A DNA stretch of 64,000 nucleotides from Casuarius casuarius (taxonomy: Eukaryota > Chordata > Aves > Casuariiformes > Casuariidae). The notes beneath the pieces are model-generated. The model was not told where the DNA came from and searched no databases. It saw only the letters and a program-made list of their open reading frames with translations. Positions 35,204 to 48,264 of this stretch are shown here, piece by piece. The stretch is taken from positions 2,493,877-2,557,876 of the forward strand of contig PTFA01000111.1 in NCBI GenBank assembly GCA_003342895.1, in the 5' to 3' direction. The translations under genes were made by a program, and so were the position numbers. Positions within the stretch are counted from its first letter, which is position 1, and every line of letters starts with the position of its first letter.

Positions 35204-38200
35204 GACTTTGTTTGATGTGGAGACACAATGCTGGAAAAGGGAGTACAAGGTGAAAAGAGCAGACTGTTGCCTAGTGTTAGAGCACTGATAAAATACTTAA
35301 AGAACACTCCCTTTTCCCTCGCTGTCTCTCCCAGCTTGACTTTTTTTTTTTTGCTAGCTCTATCTAAAAAGTTAACCATTCTTTGCATCTTCTGTGAACC
35401 ATGAAATTGGTTGTTGGGTAGAGAGAAAAGAGACAAAACACAAATCTTGAAGGGTATAAAAATGTTCACAGATAAACATGTACGGCATTAACAAAGAAGC
35501 TGAGGTGGTTTGTTGTAAGTTAGTTTTAAAATGGATTTACTGTATGCCTGTGCTTCTCAGTAGAAGGCCGTGAAGAGGGAACAGATCTAGTTCTTGGCTG
35601 GAAAGCGAAATAGCTGCCTCAAAGTGATACCGAAACTGAACACATTTATACCTGCCTCTGAGTGGCAGAGTTTATACACTCAAAGATGCAGTGCCTTGCT
35701 AATGTGTCTGTAGTACGTTGAGATCTGAGCTAGTATCTCTGCATGCAGTTGGGCAGCTCACATCTACTAGTGTGCTACATTGCACTCCCTAGTTAAATAT
35801 GCTGCAACAGTGCAGCATACTCCAGAATATAGATATTTAGTTTAGCTTGAGAAGCTCATTTTGGCTAGGCTTAAACCTATTTTTAATTAAATACAGTTTA
35901 GGTTTATATCACATGCACTGGAAGAGTATGTATGTCTGCACTGTTTATTTTTTTTTTTTTAAGCAAAAGTTTACCTACCATATTTCACTTTTCTGACCTC
36001 CCTGTATGAGGAGATGAGATTAATGTACTGTCATCAATTTTACTGCAGTGATTTAGTCCTGTGTGCAGTTTGACTGCTGTGATAAGAATAGCCATTTTCT
36101 TTCTTCTGGTGTTTCTAAATCTTGGATGGAGCACACAGATTTCCAGAACATCTGTGAAGGGGAGGGGGCTGCCCAGAAATTACAGGGCAGGAAGTTCTGA
36201 TACCAGGATGTGTGTATGATAAAGGAGTGGAGGAAGAGAGAGAAAATATAGCAGCTGGGGTGCTTCAGCCTTCAGGATCCATCTCTACTAGAATCACTGT
36301 TGCCTGTAGATGTATCCTGGCTTGGAAACCCAGGCATGGTCTTGGAAACTACCTGCTTGAGAAAGTGTCAAAACAGGGAGGTGAGTTCCATGCTTGTACA
36401 CCTGCAGTATGAGTAATATTTGAGCTGACTAAATGGTGGTCCTTTAGATACTTATAATCTCCATTACTATTTTGAAACCTCACAGTATTTGTTCTTCTGT
36501 CACCTGTGAAGAGGGGAACTGCTTTTTGCCCCGTTCAGTTATTGGAAGGCTAAAGACTAGAGGAAGTAGTAGCTAGTTTATAAGGAATTTCATTATGCTG
36601 CTTTTTTGTTGTTTGGAGGAGGTTATGTGGATCGAAGAGGAGAATCTGCAAATCTGGTTTAGGTCCNTTATTGCTCCCTTTAATTTTTGGAGGAACTTAA
36701 GTACCTACAAATGGGGCTTGTAAAGTGAGCAGCTGAGAAGACTCTTAACTAAAGTGTGTGGGTTTGTTTCTTTTTTTAAGCTATGTAGGGGGAGTATGTC
36801 TGAAATGCCATTTTCCCCCCAAAATTAAGTAATTCCTTGCCTCTTGAATTAGGTNTCTATAAAACTGTGGTCATCCTTGAATTTAGATACCTTCTCTTGG
36901 AGGGTAGAATAAAAGTTTGTGAAGTGAAAAAAAAAAAGTTGGAAGTAGTACCTGCTTTGCATGTAATAGCTACTGTTTTAATATCCTTCATAATCTAAGA
37001 TGATTAAAAACTCTCTGTTAACCCTACTGCTATAGTGTGGGCTGGGTTGAGAGTACTCTCTACAGCTTCTGTTGGAAGCTTTGCTTGTTCTAGCAAAGAA
37101 TTAAATGTGAAGGCAGAAAGAGAGCAAAAGGGAAGAACAGTTTTAGCATGGTGAGTAGGAGGACATTTATTTCCCTAGCATGTCCCAAGCTTCCACTTTG
37201 TTTTCTTTGTTTTGGTGTTTTTTTGAACATTTTGCTAAAAGGGTTGGGAGCAGAGACTAGAACACAGGTATCTCTCTTGGGAGAGTGCCCTCATCTTTAG
37301 TCTTTAAATTGAAGTTAGGGGCCTGGAGAGGGGACAGGAGTTGGGTGCATGCTGGTCTCTGGCACTAAGAAAACTTGAACAGGAAGAGCGTTTCACTAAG
37401 GGGACTTCCTGAGAGGTTGAAGATGTGGCTTTGAACCTATTGAGATGCATATTTTTTGACTACTACTCTAAAACCAGAGCTAAGTGTGCTNACTCGGAGC
37501 TACTGAAGGTGACTTGTCCACTTCTGGTTTTGAATTATTTTTCTTTTCAAAGAAAGTTAAGCTATGAAGATTTGCTCAGCATGCTCAGTTTGCTCAGACA
37601 AGCCTGAAAAATTTTGTGAATCTCCTCCATTGGACTTAAGTAATGTTCAGCTGTGCCAAGGCTGCGGTGGTTCTGCACACGCGCAGAAGCAAAAACTTAA
37701 ATGCCTTGACCTTGCTCAGTGGAGTGTACCTGCTAAAATTTCATGGTCCACCCAAGAGATGTGTTAGCAGTTATCTGCATAAATCTTATGTGAGCCCGTT
37801 TCAGCCTTTTTGAAGTCTGGGCTGTGGAAGAGAGAGAGAGATTGTGAACCCTAGCAGCTTAGCTCCTGAACCATCCTTGTTGGCAGTGAGTGTTTAATGG
37901 GAGCACTCTTACTATTCAGAGTAGCCAGAGGGGCTGCAATTGAATGCCTTACATATTATCCTGAAACAAAGNTACTAACTTTTGAGTTACATTGTAGTGA
38001 AGAAGTAATTCAGATAAACTAGAATAATAAGCACAAGAAAAACAGAGGAGATTGCTTTTCTTTTGGATAAGTAAGATGGGAGAAGAAATCTTTTGTTTCC
38101 AAATGAAATGTATAGTAATAAGAGGAAAAATAGAACTATAGGGATGAGAAAGATGGCAATTTATTTTCGCCCTCTCCCCTAGTAGAGGTATTTCCTGCCC

Positions 38201-39724
38201 TTTTTTTCAAAGTACAGTGTATACTGAAACATACATCATAAATGTAAATCAGGTTTTGTACATCCATTAGATTGATTGAAATATTTTAATAGTAAAGATC
38301 ATCTTAATTGGAAAAGATTCTTTTAAACAACTGTTCCCATGAAGTACTTTAAACTAAACAAATGTAGAATAAAAAATTAGGTAAACCAGTATTTTAATTT
38401 TTCTGAGCAGGGGAAGAACTTAAAGTACATGAGAAAAGTGAGAAACAACACACTTTTACATACTTAATTTCATTGTGTTCACAGGCATAGAATATGCTAG
38501 CCAAATATGTTTTTAAATGACGTTATGTCAGAGGGACAATAGGTGCAAAAATGTAGTTCAAAGCTGTAAGAATGAATCTGCTTCTGTACAGGACATCACA
38601 GTAATATTTTCCCTGTATATAGTCTAAGTCAAAAATTTTGCACCAGAATAGTGAAGTTCTGCTTTAATAGCTAAGAATACTAGTGTCTTTTTTTTTCCAA
38701 GACTTTTAAAAGGGGTTCAAATTATTTATGCTTCTTAGCAAGTCTTATTTTTGTTTTCACTATTTAACTTCTTATGTGTTTAAAATATTATTCTGAGGGG
38801 TGGGCATGTGAACATTTTTTTTTTTTTATGTTTGTCACCTTTTCTTGATATTGAAATGATGAATAATAATCCATGATTTTACTTGGCAGTATCCTTAAAT
38901 AACACAAGTTTTGAAAGAAAACATCATCTGAATGTTGTGACTGTAATGGTGACCTAAATGCACCATTTTATTAGTACGTCTTTGAGACTTTAATCATTAA
39001 ACTAAATGACTTGGATTTTATTTTCTTTCTCCTCTTGTGGAATGTGTTTCTTGCTTCATTTCTCCCTTCCACAAGACCATACTTGTCCTAAAATAAATCT
39101 TTGCTATTGTTGTACCTGATGTTCTACAGAGAAAATGACCAAGTATGAGTCAGCTTTATTCTGTTGTTTTTCCTGCAATCCACTTGTGAGGGTAACTGAA
39201 GTAGCATAATATTTATTATGGAGTGGTCAGCAACAGGTCCTCTCCAATTAGGTTCTTATTAGGCTGGAAAAATTGGGTTGAAACAAATATTCTCTTATCT
39301 TTCAGAAAGAAAGGTCAGAAAAGAGAGAGAGCATATGAAAGAAGTCTGAGTATGTGAAAACTGAGAGTTCACATTTCTACTTTTCTATCTTCAGTTTGAA
39401 AAAATCAGATGTTGAGGTAAATGGCTTAGTGTTTGCCTGTTAGCTGTTTCTTTTGCCTTAATCTTATTTAAGTATCTAATTGATTGCAGAAGAAACTTCA
39501 GAATTCTTTCTCTAATGTTGTGGACTTGATGGCATATTATAGAATGGGTGTCCTTTGACACTCAAATATACTACTTGCAGATAAATAATCTAGTGAGTCA
39601 TATAAATAACCCAGAGATGCCCGAAAGTGTCTGCTGTGATGCAAAGAATTAAGTAATCTGGAATCCAACTGCTAATATTGTGGAAAAAGGAAACATGGAA
39701 AACCCTCTTCCCACAAAATCAAGA

Positions 39725-39736
39725 CCCCCCCCCCCC
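39725..39736. repeat. C12 homopolymer
   Basis: This is a run of twelve C in otherwise AT-rich intron DNA. Similar runs on the G strand occur at 29499-29509 (G11) and 46909-46921 (G13). They are length-unstable and error-prone. Confidence 0.9.
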
Positions 39737-42700
39737 AAGAAAAAGTTTGCTTAAACAGAAGATACTGTTGAAAAATTCTTCCTCCAGGAAGTGGGGTGTG
39801 TGTGCCCAAACTGAAAAAGATGGAAAACCTGAAAAGAAATGGAGATGTGAGTTTAATTAGATTCTTCCCCCCTTGCTCCCATGCAAGGGAGGAAATTGGA
39901 ACTTAAAATACTGATGATTGGCAGCATACATGAAAATGAATATGCATGTCTGGACCCTCTGTCTAGTGGACGGAGGGAGTAGCTTTCTGGAGGTGGATGT
40001 CTTGCTGTGTTGGCTTTTCCATTGCTGAAAATAAGGGAGATGAACCCCAGGTTAAATTAAATTTAATCCTGGTTTGGTCCACTTTAAAGGTCACTTGTGA
40101 TATATAAACTTCAGAAGTAAAAAAGGGTGGTGGAATTTATGTACCACATCTGTTATGAGAGGCACAGACATGCATACAGCAACGAAGAGTGATTTTTCAT
40201 AAACTGAAAGATGGGAACTTTGTGTTTACCCTGCAAGGGCTTGTCTGGGCGTAAGCTGTATTTAACAAAATTAGTTTAGGTTAAACAATACAATTCTCCT
40301 ACAGTTGATACTTATCAGTGTAAAATAATCTTCAGCATTATCTTGTTCTATTTAGGAATAGTTTAACATGGTGTCTTCTCTTGGTAAAGCATAATATACC
40401 TCTTCCCACTTCTACACAGGTCTTGAGGTTTTTTTAACAGCTACGAAAATGTTGGTAAGTAAAATTTTGCTGAGTACTGTGTGTTAGTGCGCACCAAGGA
40501 TATTCAGGTGCCAAGGAGGAGGTGCTAATGTTTCATTTTATTTCTTGGAATAAGAATATTGTTTTGTTTTCCCAACGGAAAACTCTTTCAAGTGAATGAA
40601 CAAACAAGCCCTTTTTATTTTAAAGTGGATGTACAAGATTCTTTTAAGGTCTGTTCATTATCTGCACTTCACACTAGAGCAGTAGTTCAGTTTTGATTTG
40701 AAATATGTGCTGCTTTATTTTTTTAATACTGAGGCACATCAGGGATTTTTCCAATTTTAGTGGAGCCTTTTCTTTGCTATAGAGACTCAACAGTGTGCTA
40801 AGGAAATTCACCGAAAAGACAGGTGAGATATGTGATGTCCAGTAAAATGTGGAGGCTGCTAACAAAACTAGCATGGCATATTTGAAAACTGAGTGGAATG
40901 TTACAGAACAAGAAAATATTCGCAAAACATTTAGGTCAGTGAATTTAGTTAACTTAGCTCTCATTATGTACTTGTGTGGATATTTCTAGTCTGGCTTTGT
41001 TAAGTTTGTTCAAAGGAAGTCTTCAAATTTCTGCCCTTTGTATGAATTATGCTTACTATTTTACTTTGAAAAAATGATATATTTCAAGGGTTTTAAATTA
41101 ATTTAGTTGTGATGGTAAGACTGTAAGTTAGCAAATTAAAGGCTTCTTGAAGAATTTTGGGGGAGTGTTTGAAAAGAATGTTACCTCTGAAACACTGAAT
41201 GTTGTTTGTTTTTAAAGGCTTTCTAAAGGGATGGGGTTTANATATGTAATGTAGATATGGTGCTTCTGTGGCCACTTTTGTGCTGCACCTGTTTTTAATC
41301 TCAAAATAAAAAATATAATTTCTGAGGATAATACAAATTGTTCATTTTGGAAAGATGATTTGAACTGGAAGAAGACGTTCCACTCTGAAATGTATTCTGA
41401 AAACTTTAAGGTAGCATATTCCTAATTAGGATCAACTTGAGCTCCTCCCTCCCTCCCCCCCAGTTTAAGGGCCACAATCTTAGTGAACTCTGAATTTGGT
41501 GTTTTCACAATTCAGTTTAAGCAATTTAACTATATCTGTGTAAATACTTAGGCTTTTTCACTGAAAGATAACTGAAGCAGGAAAAACAGTGTGGAAGCTG
41601 TAAGTCCAAACATATTAGAAGTATTCAGAATATGCTCTTCTGGACGCATCTGCCTTGTATACAATTACAGCTGTCCTCTCTAGACATACCTAAGCTAGGT
41701 TTAAACTGTCCAGTTTGGGCAGCAGTTGTATGGCTAAAGTATCTGCGCTTTTTGTATTGGTAAAATAAGCTTGTGTGAGCTTGTGGGTAATGCTCATGCT
41801 GAAGGATGTGTTAATATCTCTACCCATCTTGAAGATAACTTGAGGATGTTTGCAAGAGTTTGTTTGCAGTGCAGAAGTGCTCTTCAAATGTATGCGCGTC
41901 AAAATTCTTCCTTATACCTGGTGAATTTTGACAGCTACCCCACCCAGCCTTAAATTGTGGTGATCTATGGCATTTATTCTGTGAGAACTTTCCACTTGGC
42001 CACCCTCTTTCTTCACTCCTGTCCCAACCCAGAGCAATTGATAGCTGGTCCATTAATTGACTGATAGTAACTTTTGTGCAAATGAGTTGTAATTTCTTCT
42101 CCAGGGAATTAGTTGGTCTGCTTTGATACACTTCATCTCAGAGAAATTGCTAGTATGTGAGTTTAGTTATTTATTTATAACTGAAATACATTAAAATTAA
42201 TGAAGAAAGCGTTGTTTCCATGTGACTAAACTTGGTGACATAACATGTTTCTGTATAATACCAATAGCAATGGAATGTTATACTTGTCTGTCAGGTGAAT
42301 TTTTGGTCCGGTCATTGGAGTCATTCCTTAAGTTTTTCTTTGTGCCCCTTAACTCTGTTAGTCTATGACAAAATAATAATAATTAAAAAACCTAGATAAA
42401 TTTGGCATGCGCTGTTCTCATTAAGCAATTTTAATATTCTTATTTATTACAGATTGTCTGTTTAAAATTAAAAAAAATAAAAAGGATAACTGGTCTACTT
42501 ATCGTAATATATTTTATAGCACTTATATGCCAACGGGTTACAGTTTCCAAACAGGCTAGCTTTTATGTAAAATTGTCTTCACCCTTTTTTTCTTTTTTGA
42601 ATATTCAGTTTGAAGATGAACTACAGCTTTCTCTATAGGGATGTAAGGAAATTTCTATAGAACTTACAGAAAAAATTCTACAATTTGAAGTAGAAGGAGA

Positions 42701-45700
42701 ATTAAAATATGAAAAAGTCTTCTGCTCACTTTATATCAGTCAGAGCATAAGACTTCTTAGTTGGCTGCCTTTAGCACTTAACAGTTCTTTACTTCTACAA
42801 ACTATTAATACAAAATCTGCAGCATGTAANAAAACTAGCTTTTTTGTTTATTTTTAATTAGGATACATCTCACTCCCTTAGAGGATTATTTCTGAGCTAG
42901 TTTTCCATGACAGGACACATACCTAGTATATGTTTATTTGATTCCACTGTGCAACTAGCAAGAATTCAAGAGATGTAATGACTTGTATTTTGCATTTATT
43001 GGACTACTGAGGAAAGGTTGCTGAAGTCAGAAGAACTATTTAATTTAAACTATTATTAACAAGTATAACCCATGACTTAAATCTTGCAGTTTTCCATGTA
43101 TATACCTGGCATTGTCTTAAGCATATATCAAGAAGGACTAAAGCTGTCAATGTACTGTATTGTCTTCTGAGGACTATTTAGTCATTTATATCCTCTAATA
43201 CAACAAGAAAACATGTAGTGCTGTTAATGTGTCCCATCCTGCCCACCATCTTTTATGTGATTCTTACAAGGGAGTTAATGGTTTGTTGCATTAAAGAAAA
43301 AAAAAAGTGCATTGTGCATTTTTAGGGTGTCCTCTATGCAGTATTTGAGTTTTGGAATGGTTCTTCATTAAAACAAAGCTTCTTATGCAGCATTCTTGGC
43401 ATCTGCTTGAATGTTGTTCCGTTTGTACTGGGGAACGTGGGGGCTTCAGGCAACCTGAAATACTTACAGTAATGACACTGGTGTTATTGTGGAGGTGTAG
43501 GGAGCTCCCAGGATTAAAGCAAAATGTCTATTAGTATTACTTTTTATGCCTCTCGATTAGTGCTTTAGTCAGTAAATTAGATGCTCCAAGATTTAGGTGG
43601 ACATTGAGAGCTGTCCCTGCACAGACTCTTCAAAAACAGGCTAAACTGGTAGAAGATCTTTGCTGATACACTAATGAGGATGCGCTGAAATAGCTATATA
43701 GATGTTAAAAATAAAAATAAGATGCATGGATGCTGATTGTATTTATGTAAAACTTGTGGTACTATAATAGCAGACTGCTCTGGCCACCTACCCCAGAATG
43801 ATGATGTATTTCTAGTCTCAGACTTCTCCCCAGCTTGGTATTGGCTTCTTGCATCTCTTTGGGTGCAGGAGGTGGTAGTCTGTATGGTTTTAATACTGTA
43901 TGGCCTGCTGAAAATCACTTTAGAGTATACATTTTAAAATATTGGTTTGTTTCTGGGAAGATCAGTGGGTAACTTTGTATCTCTGTCCCTGGAGAACTAA
44001 CCAACAATGGGCACAACTGCTGGTCAGTCAATTTCTGAACTGAACTTCTTGTTGCCTCTTTCATCAAAATGTTTAAGGCTGCATTTCAGTATGCTGACTA
44101 CATGGTCTGATGCCACTAAGATGTCCCGGATTCTTGTGACCTTTGAAGGCCTGTGAAGACTTTTGCAGTGTATATCTCTATTTAAGCAACTGACTTGTCT
44201 CAGTCTGAGGTGATGGATATGGAAGCTGTATTACATTAACAGCATTGCTCCTCTTCCTTTTTTTTTTATTGACCAGCATAACTTAGTCCACTTAAAAAGT
44301 TCACGTTAGTGACCATCTGTGTAGATATTGCCCATTCAGTAGTATCTTTTGAAATAATGGAATTTGAGATATAATCAATTAAAAAAAAAGATATTTCTGA
44401 AAGCTTGAGTATTGCAACTTAATTCAAATGATTCTGTTTAAAAGCTCCTTATGAGTAATTTCACAATGAGCAGAAGTGATTCCTTGGACCTCACTATGGA
44501 AGTTTTTCCTTGCTAAAAGTTATGTATGCAGTGTTTCTGCTAGAAAATGCAGCTGGGAAGAAGCTGTGTGAAAGACAGTTTGTCCAACAAGACACAGCCA
44601 TTGGAAAACAAAGTAACTGAGGAAATAATCTTAGGGTTGTCTAACACTGAAGTTACAGTGAAATCACAAAATATTGTAAATAAAATAGAACTGTATTTCC
44701 TCCAAAAATATATATTTTTAAATCCTTTTTTGGGTGTCAGCTGTGTATATTCCCTGCTTTGTAAGTTGAAAAGTAGATGACAAATGGGGGAACAGCCACT
44801 TGTGATGCTTTAAATGTGAGCCTGTGAAATCTGTCCCCATCACAGGTTTATGTGTTAACAGATATTATTTAACTGTTCCTTTTTTCTTTAAACTTATGTT
44901 TGTCTTTGAAAACTGAAATGTGGAGGGTTTTTCTCCTGTAACTGAATAACGTTTTGCAACTAAGTATTTATACTATTTTCCTGGGAATTTGTGTGATGCA
45001 TTGTTGTTTCTTTGTATATAAAATATATGTCCTTTGCTCTAAATGTGTAAGTGACGAGAGTTGCTAGAATTATCTCATCTCTTGTTATCTGCAACACTTG
45101 GCATTTACTGTAAACCAAAAGATAATTTTGGTGGAGAAGATGATGTTTGACTTGTTTATGTTGTTTATTTTGAAGTTAGGTAGGCCTAAGCTTTCAGTGC
45201 TCCCACTACACCATCAGTTGTGGGCTGGCAGAATGTAGTATGATATAGCATTTCTGGCTTGTGAGGCAAATTTGGGATAATTATGGGAAATTAATCTTCT
45301 GGAAATCAGTGATAGGACAATTTGAGTGAGTTTTTTGTGGTATAACAGTATATTTGAACTCTGAAATCTAAAGGGTATTTTGGAATGTATAGTATGTTCC
45401 AGAAGTATAAAAGCACATAATTTTTCAAACAGAAATTGAGGATAGGATATCCAAGTAACTGAGACATAATTCCGTAAATGTGCAACCTGACTGACATCAG
45501 AGGAGGATTGAGAAACAGGTTCAATCTTGTTTAGCAAGTTTTTTTTTTTGTTTTTTTTGTTTTTTTAGTAATCTTTTAACATGAAATACGTATGAATTAT
45601 ACTATTCTGCAGAAGATGTCCCTTTTTGGTGAATTCTTTATCTGCTGAGAAGAGCTGTTGTATATGGTAATATTAAGTAGAGAAGCAAAATTGTGAAATG

Positions 45701-46150
45701 AGATACTTGGAAAACAGTCTAGTCCCTTAACAATCTTAGTTTTTTTCTGTCAGTTCTTCAGGTAAACCTATCTAATTTAAAACTAAAGCAGGAATTGGTT
45801 GCATAATTCTCAGTTTAAATGAATTTGGACTATGTTTTTTGTTTCCTGTTGCTTTTAAGAATTGTCTAGAATGTGTACCTTCATAATGAAAGTCTGAAAT
45901 ATAAATAATTTTATCTCCCTTTAAATCTTGATCTTAAACTTTTAATTAAAAGTGACATGCTTTGAAATCNTGTATTTGGAGATGAGGATTCACACGTCCA
46001 TATTAATTTTAAATAGTGTTTTTCATTTTTATTGACTTTTTTGCATAACTGTTGTTTGTATTTTAATAAAGAGGCTACTTAGTGAAACTTGGACTACCAA
46101 ACTGGGTGAACAGTCAGAGAAGACTGGCAGAGAGTAAGAAGATGAATGTG

Positions 46151-46186
46151 TAGGCAAGACATTATCTTTAGGCAAGACATTATCTT
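46151..46186. repeat. 18-bp tandem duplication
   Basis: The 18-base unit taggcaagacattatctt occurs twice in perfect tandem. Identity of the two copies points to a recent replication-slippage duplication. It is intronic, with no obvious consequence. Confidence 0.92.
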
Positions 46187-46908
46187 TCATCCAGAATGTC
46201 TTGAGTCCCCACTTTAAAAGTAAAACAGTGCAAATCTGGTGGAGTAGGATTTACCTCAAGAAATCAAAATTAAACTTGATGGATGTTGAAACAATAGAGT
46301 AAGGTAAAGGGGCTTATGCTGTTTCGAGGCACTCTTCCCTTTTGTTCAGGTAGGCCTCTGTTGCCTCAGTATTTCTTTTCAGAGCAAAATGAGTAGAACA
46401 GAAGAAAATGGAAGTCTGGGTAGGCGCAAAGCTGGATATTCTAAATGAGTATATGTGAAGAAATAGATTTTACAAGTGCTTGATTTGGTAGGAATATCTG
46501 AACTTGTACTGCTTGATAGTTAGTACAGAATGTGAGATGTCAGCAATTTTACATTAATGTTTTATCTGGAAATATTCCAGCTATGGGTTCATTGATATCC
46601 AGAAGCTGGGCATTCCTGCGTAGAATACTGCCAGTTTATCTCCTATAATGAAATATGTTGATAAATTTCTCTCTAATTTTCATGTATATTGGCATTTAAA
46701 GTGTTTGTAGGACGAAAAATGCTCCTTGTAGCTGTTGGGTAGAACCTAATTGGTTTTCATTTTTGGTAGAGATGTTAAAGAGATATTTTGTTTGAGAACA
46801 AATAAAACTCTGTTGCTTGGCTTCCCTTGGTTCTCTGAAATACGGTTCTTGAAATAGGCAAATTAGTGATTGCAGTAATACAAAAGGCCTGGAAATGCTA
46901 GGACACTT

Positions 46909-46921
46909 GGGGGGGGGGGGG
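46909..46921. repeat. G13 homopolymer
   Basis: Thirteen consecutive G are followed by a purine-rich stretch with a further G4 (aaaaggggggaaaa type) at about 46936. The stretch could form a G-quadruplex-like structure. Confidence 0.9.
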
Positions 46922-48190
46922 AAGGAGCAGAGAAAAGGGGGGAAAAATACTGTTTGATTGCTTTGCTTCAGACATCTTTCTGTAGCATAGTTGCTTTATT
47001 TTTATAATCAGGATGAATCCTCTTTTTTGCAAACTTTCATATAAATTACAACAAAGTACAGTTATTTCTAAGTACAGTTATTTTTTCCAAGGGTTTTGTA
47101 AATAGTATACAGATTTCATTTTAAAGATTGAGAAACTCAGTAAATGACTAAAAAGGACAGTACAGAGAAAATTGTTGCATAGGGACTCCTTAAACATTGA
47201 TGGTACCTAAAAGGATTTACCAGTATATAAGTTAATGACAGTATTTAACTTTCTCTTGTTTGTATTAATCACTTTTTCTGGTATCTCCTGAGGAGGTATA
47301 TATTGGATAGTGCAATGCTCATATCCTCTTCCATCAGTGATGTAGAAGGATCTCTTATAGGTGAAACAATTTCATCAGTCTCTGTCCTGTCTTCTGAGAC
47401 TGTTAATTTGTTCCTAGGAAACGTTCAAGCATTCTGAAACAAACTCCAGTTCACTTCGTAGAATTGTAAATACCTCATATGCCGAATAATGCTTCATGTT
47501 TGGCATAATTCATCTTTTTTCATGGCAGAGGTATGCCATTTTTCCTTCCTATAGAAAACTTAAGATGCTTCAGCTTCTGTAAGAAGTGTTAAGAGATGAT
47601 AAACTAATAGACCAGGAGCTTTCAGTCATAACTGATTTGGGTTATACTTGAGTCAATGACCCTGTCCAGATAGATAGGTAGGTTTTTTGTTCACTTCTGA
47701 CCCTTATATCTGGCCCTACCTTCTAATTTTAGCACATACATGCTTGTGCACCATTTCCTTAAGCATAATTCCTTAATTATAGATTATATTAAAATGCTTA
47801 TTCTTTAACATGAATAATTTAAAATACATTTCTGTTGAAATGTGTGCTATGTCAACTCTTGATAGTGAGCCAAACTCTTAGTTAGCAACGATGCTGCAAC
47901 TTTTGATCCATAAAGGCATGTCAGATACTCTGTGCCATGTGAACTACAGCTCATGAATTCAGGTAGCTGTAAATTAATCCATCCCATCAATGTGATGTTG
48001 AATTTGCTATTCACTGCTCTCTTTACTGTGGCCTGCTAGCCTGTTTTTAAATATATCAAACGAGATTGAGATAATTCTGATGTTTTATGGGCGAAGAGAA
48101 TTGGAAAGGGCAAAAGTGAGAAGCAGCCATGACAGTGAACAATAAAATAGATTAACTAGTGGTAACGTATGGGTGTGTGCGTGTTTATAC

Positions 48191-48223
48191 ACTCACTCAC
48201 ACACTCACTCTGTGTGTGTATTT

Positions 48224-48258
<35 letters not shown>
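48191..48258. repeat. Compound microsatellite: CACT-rich, (TG)n, T9, (TA)15
   Basis: A simple-repeat island contains an actcactcac-type tract (48191-48210), TGTGTGTG (48211-48218), T9 (48221-48229) and (TA)15 (48229-48258). The TA array is perfectly self-complementary. Long T runs follow at about 48343-48377. Open frames across it are repeat artefacts. Confidence 0.95.

Positions 48259-48264
<6 letters not shown>

Noticed and set aside
37564..37767. 67-codon frame with CxxC-like pairs resembling a zinc finger
   Set aside because: The cysteines near the start come from imperfect tgctcag repeats. Spacing fits no known finger, and there is no splice-site or homology support inside the PRKX intron.
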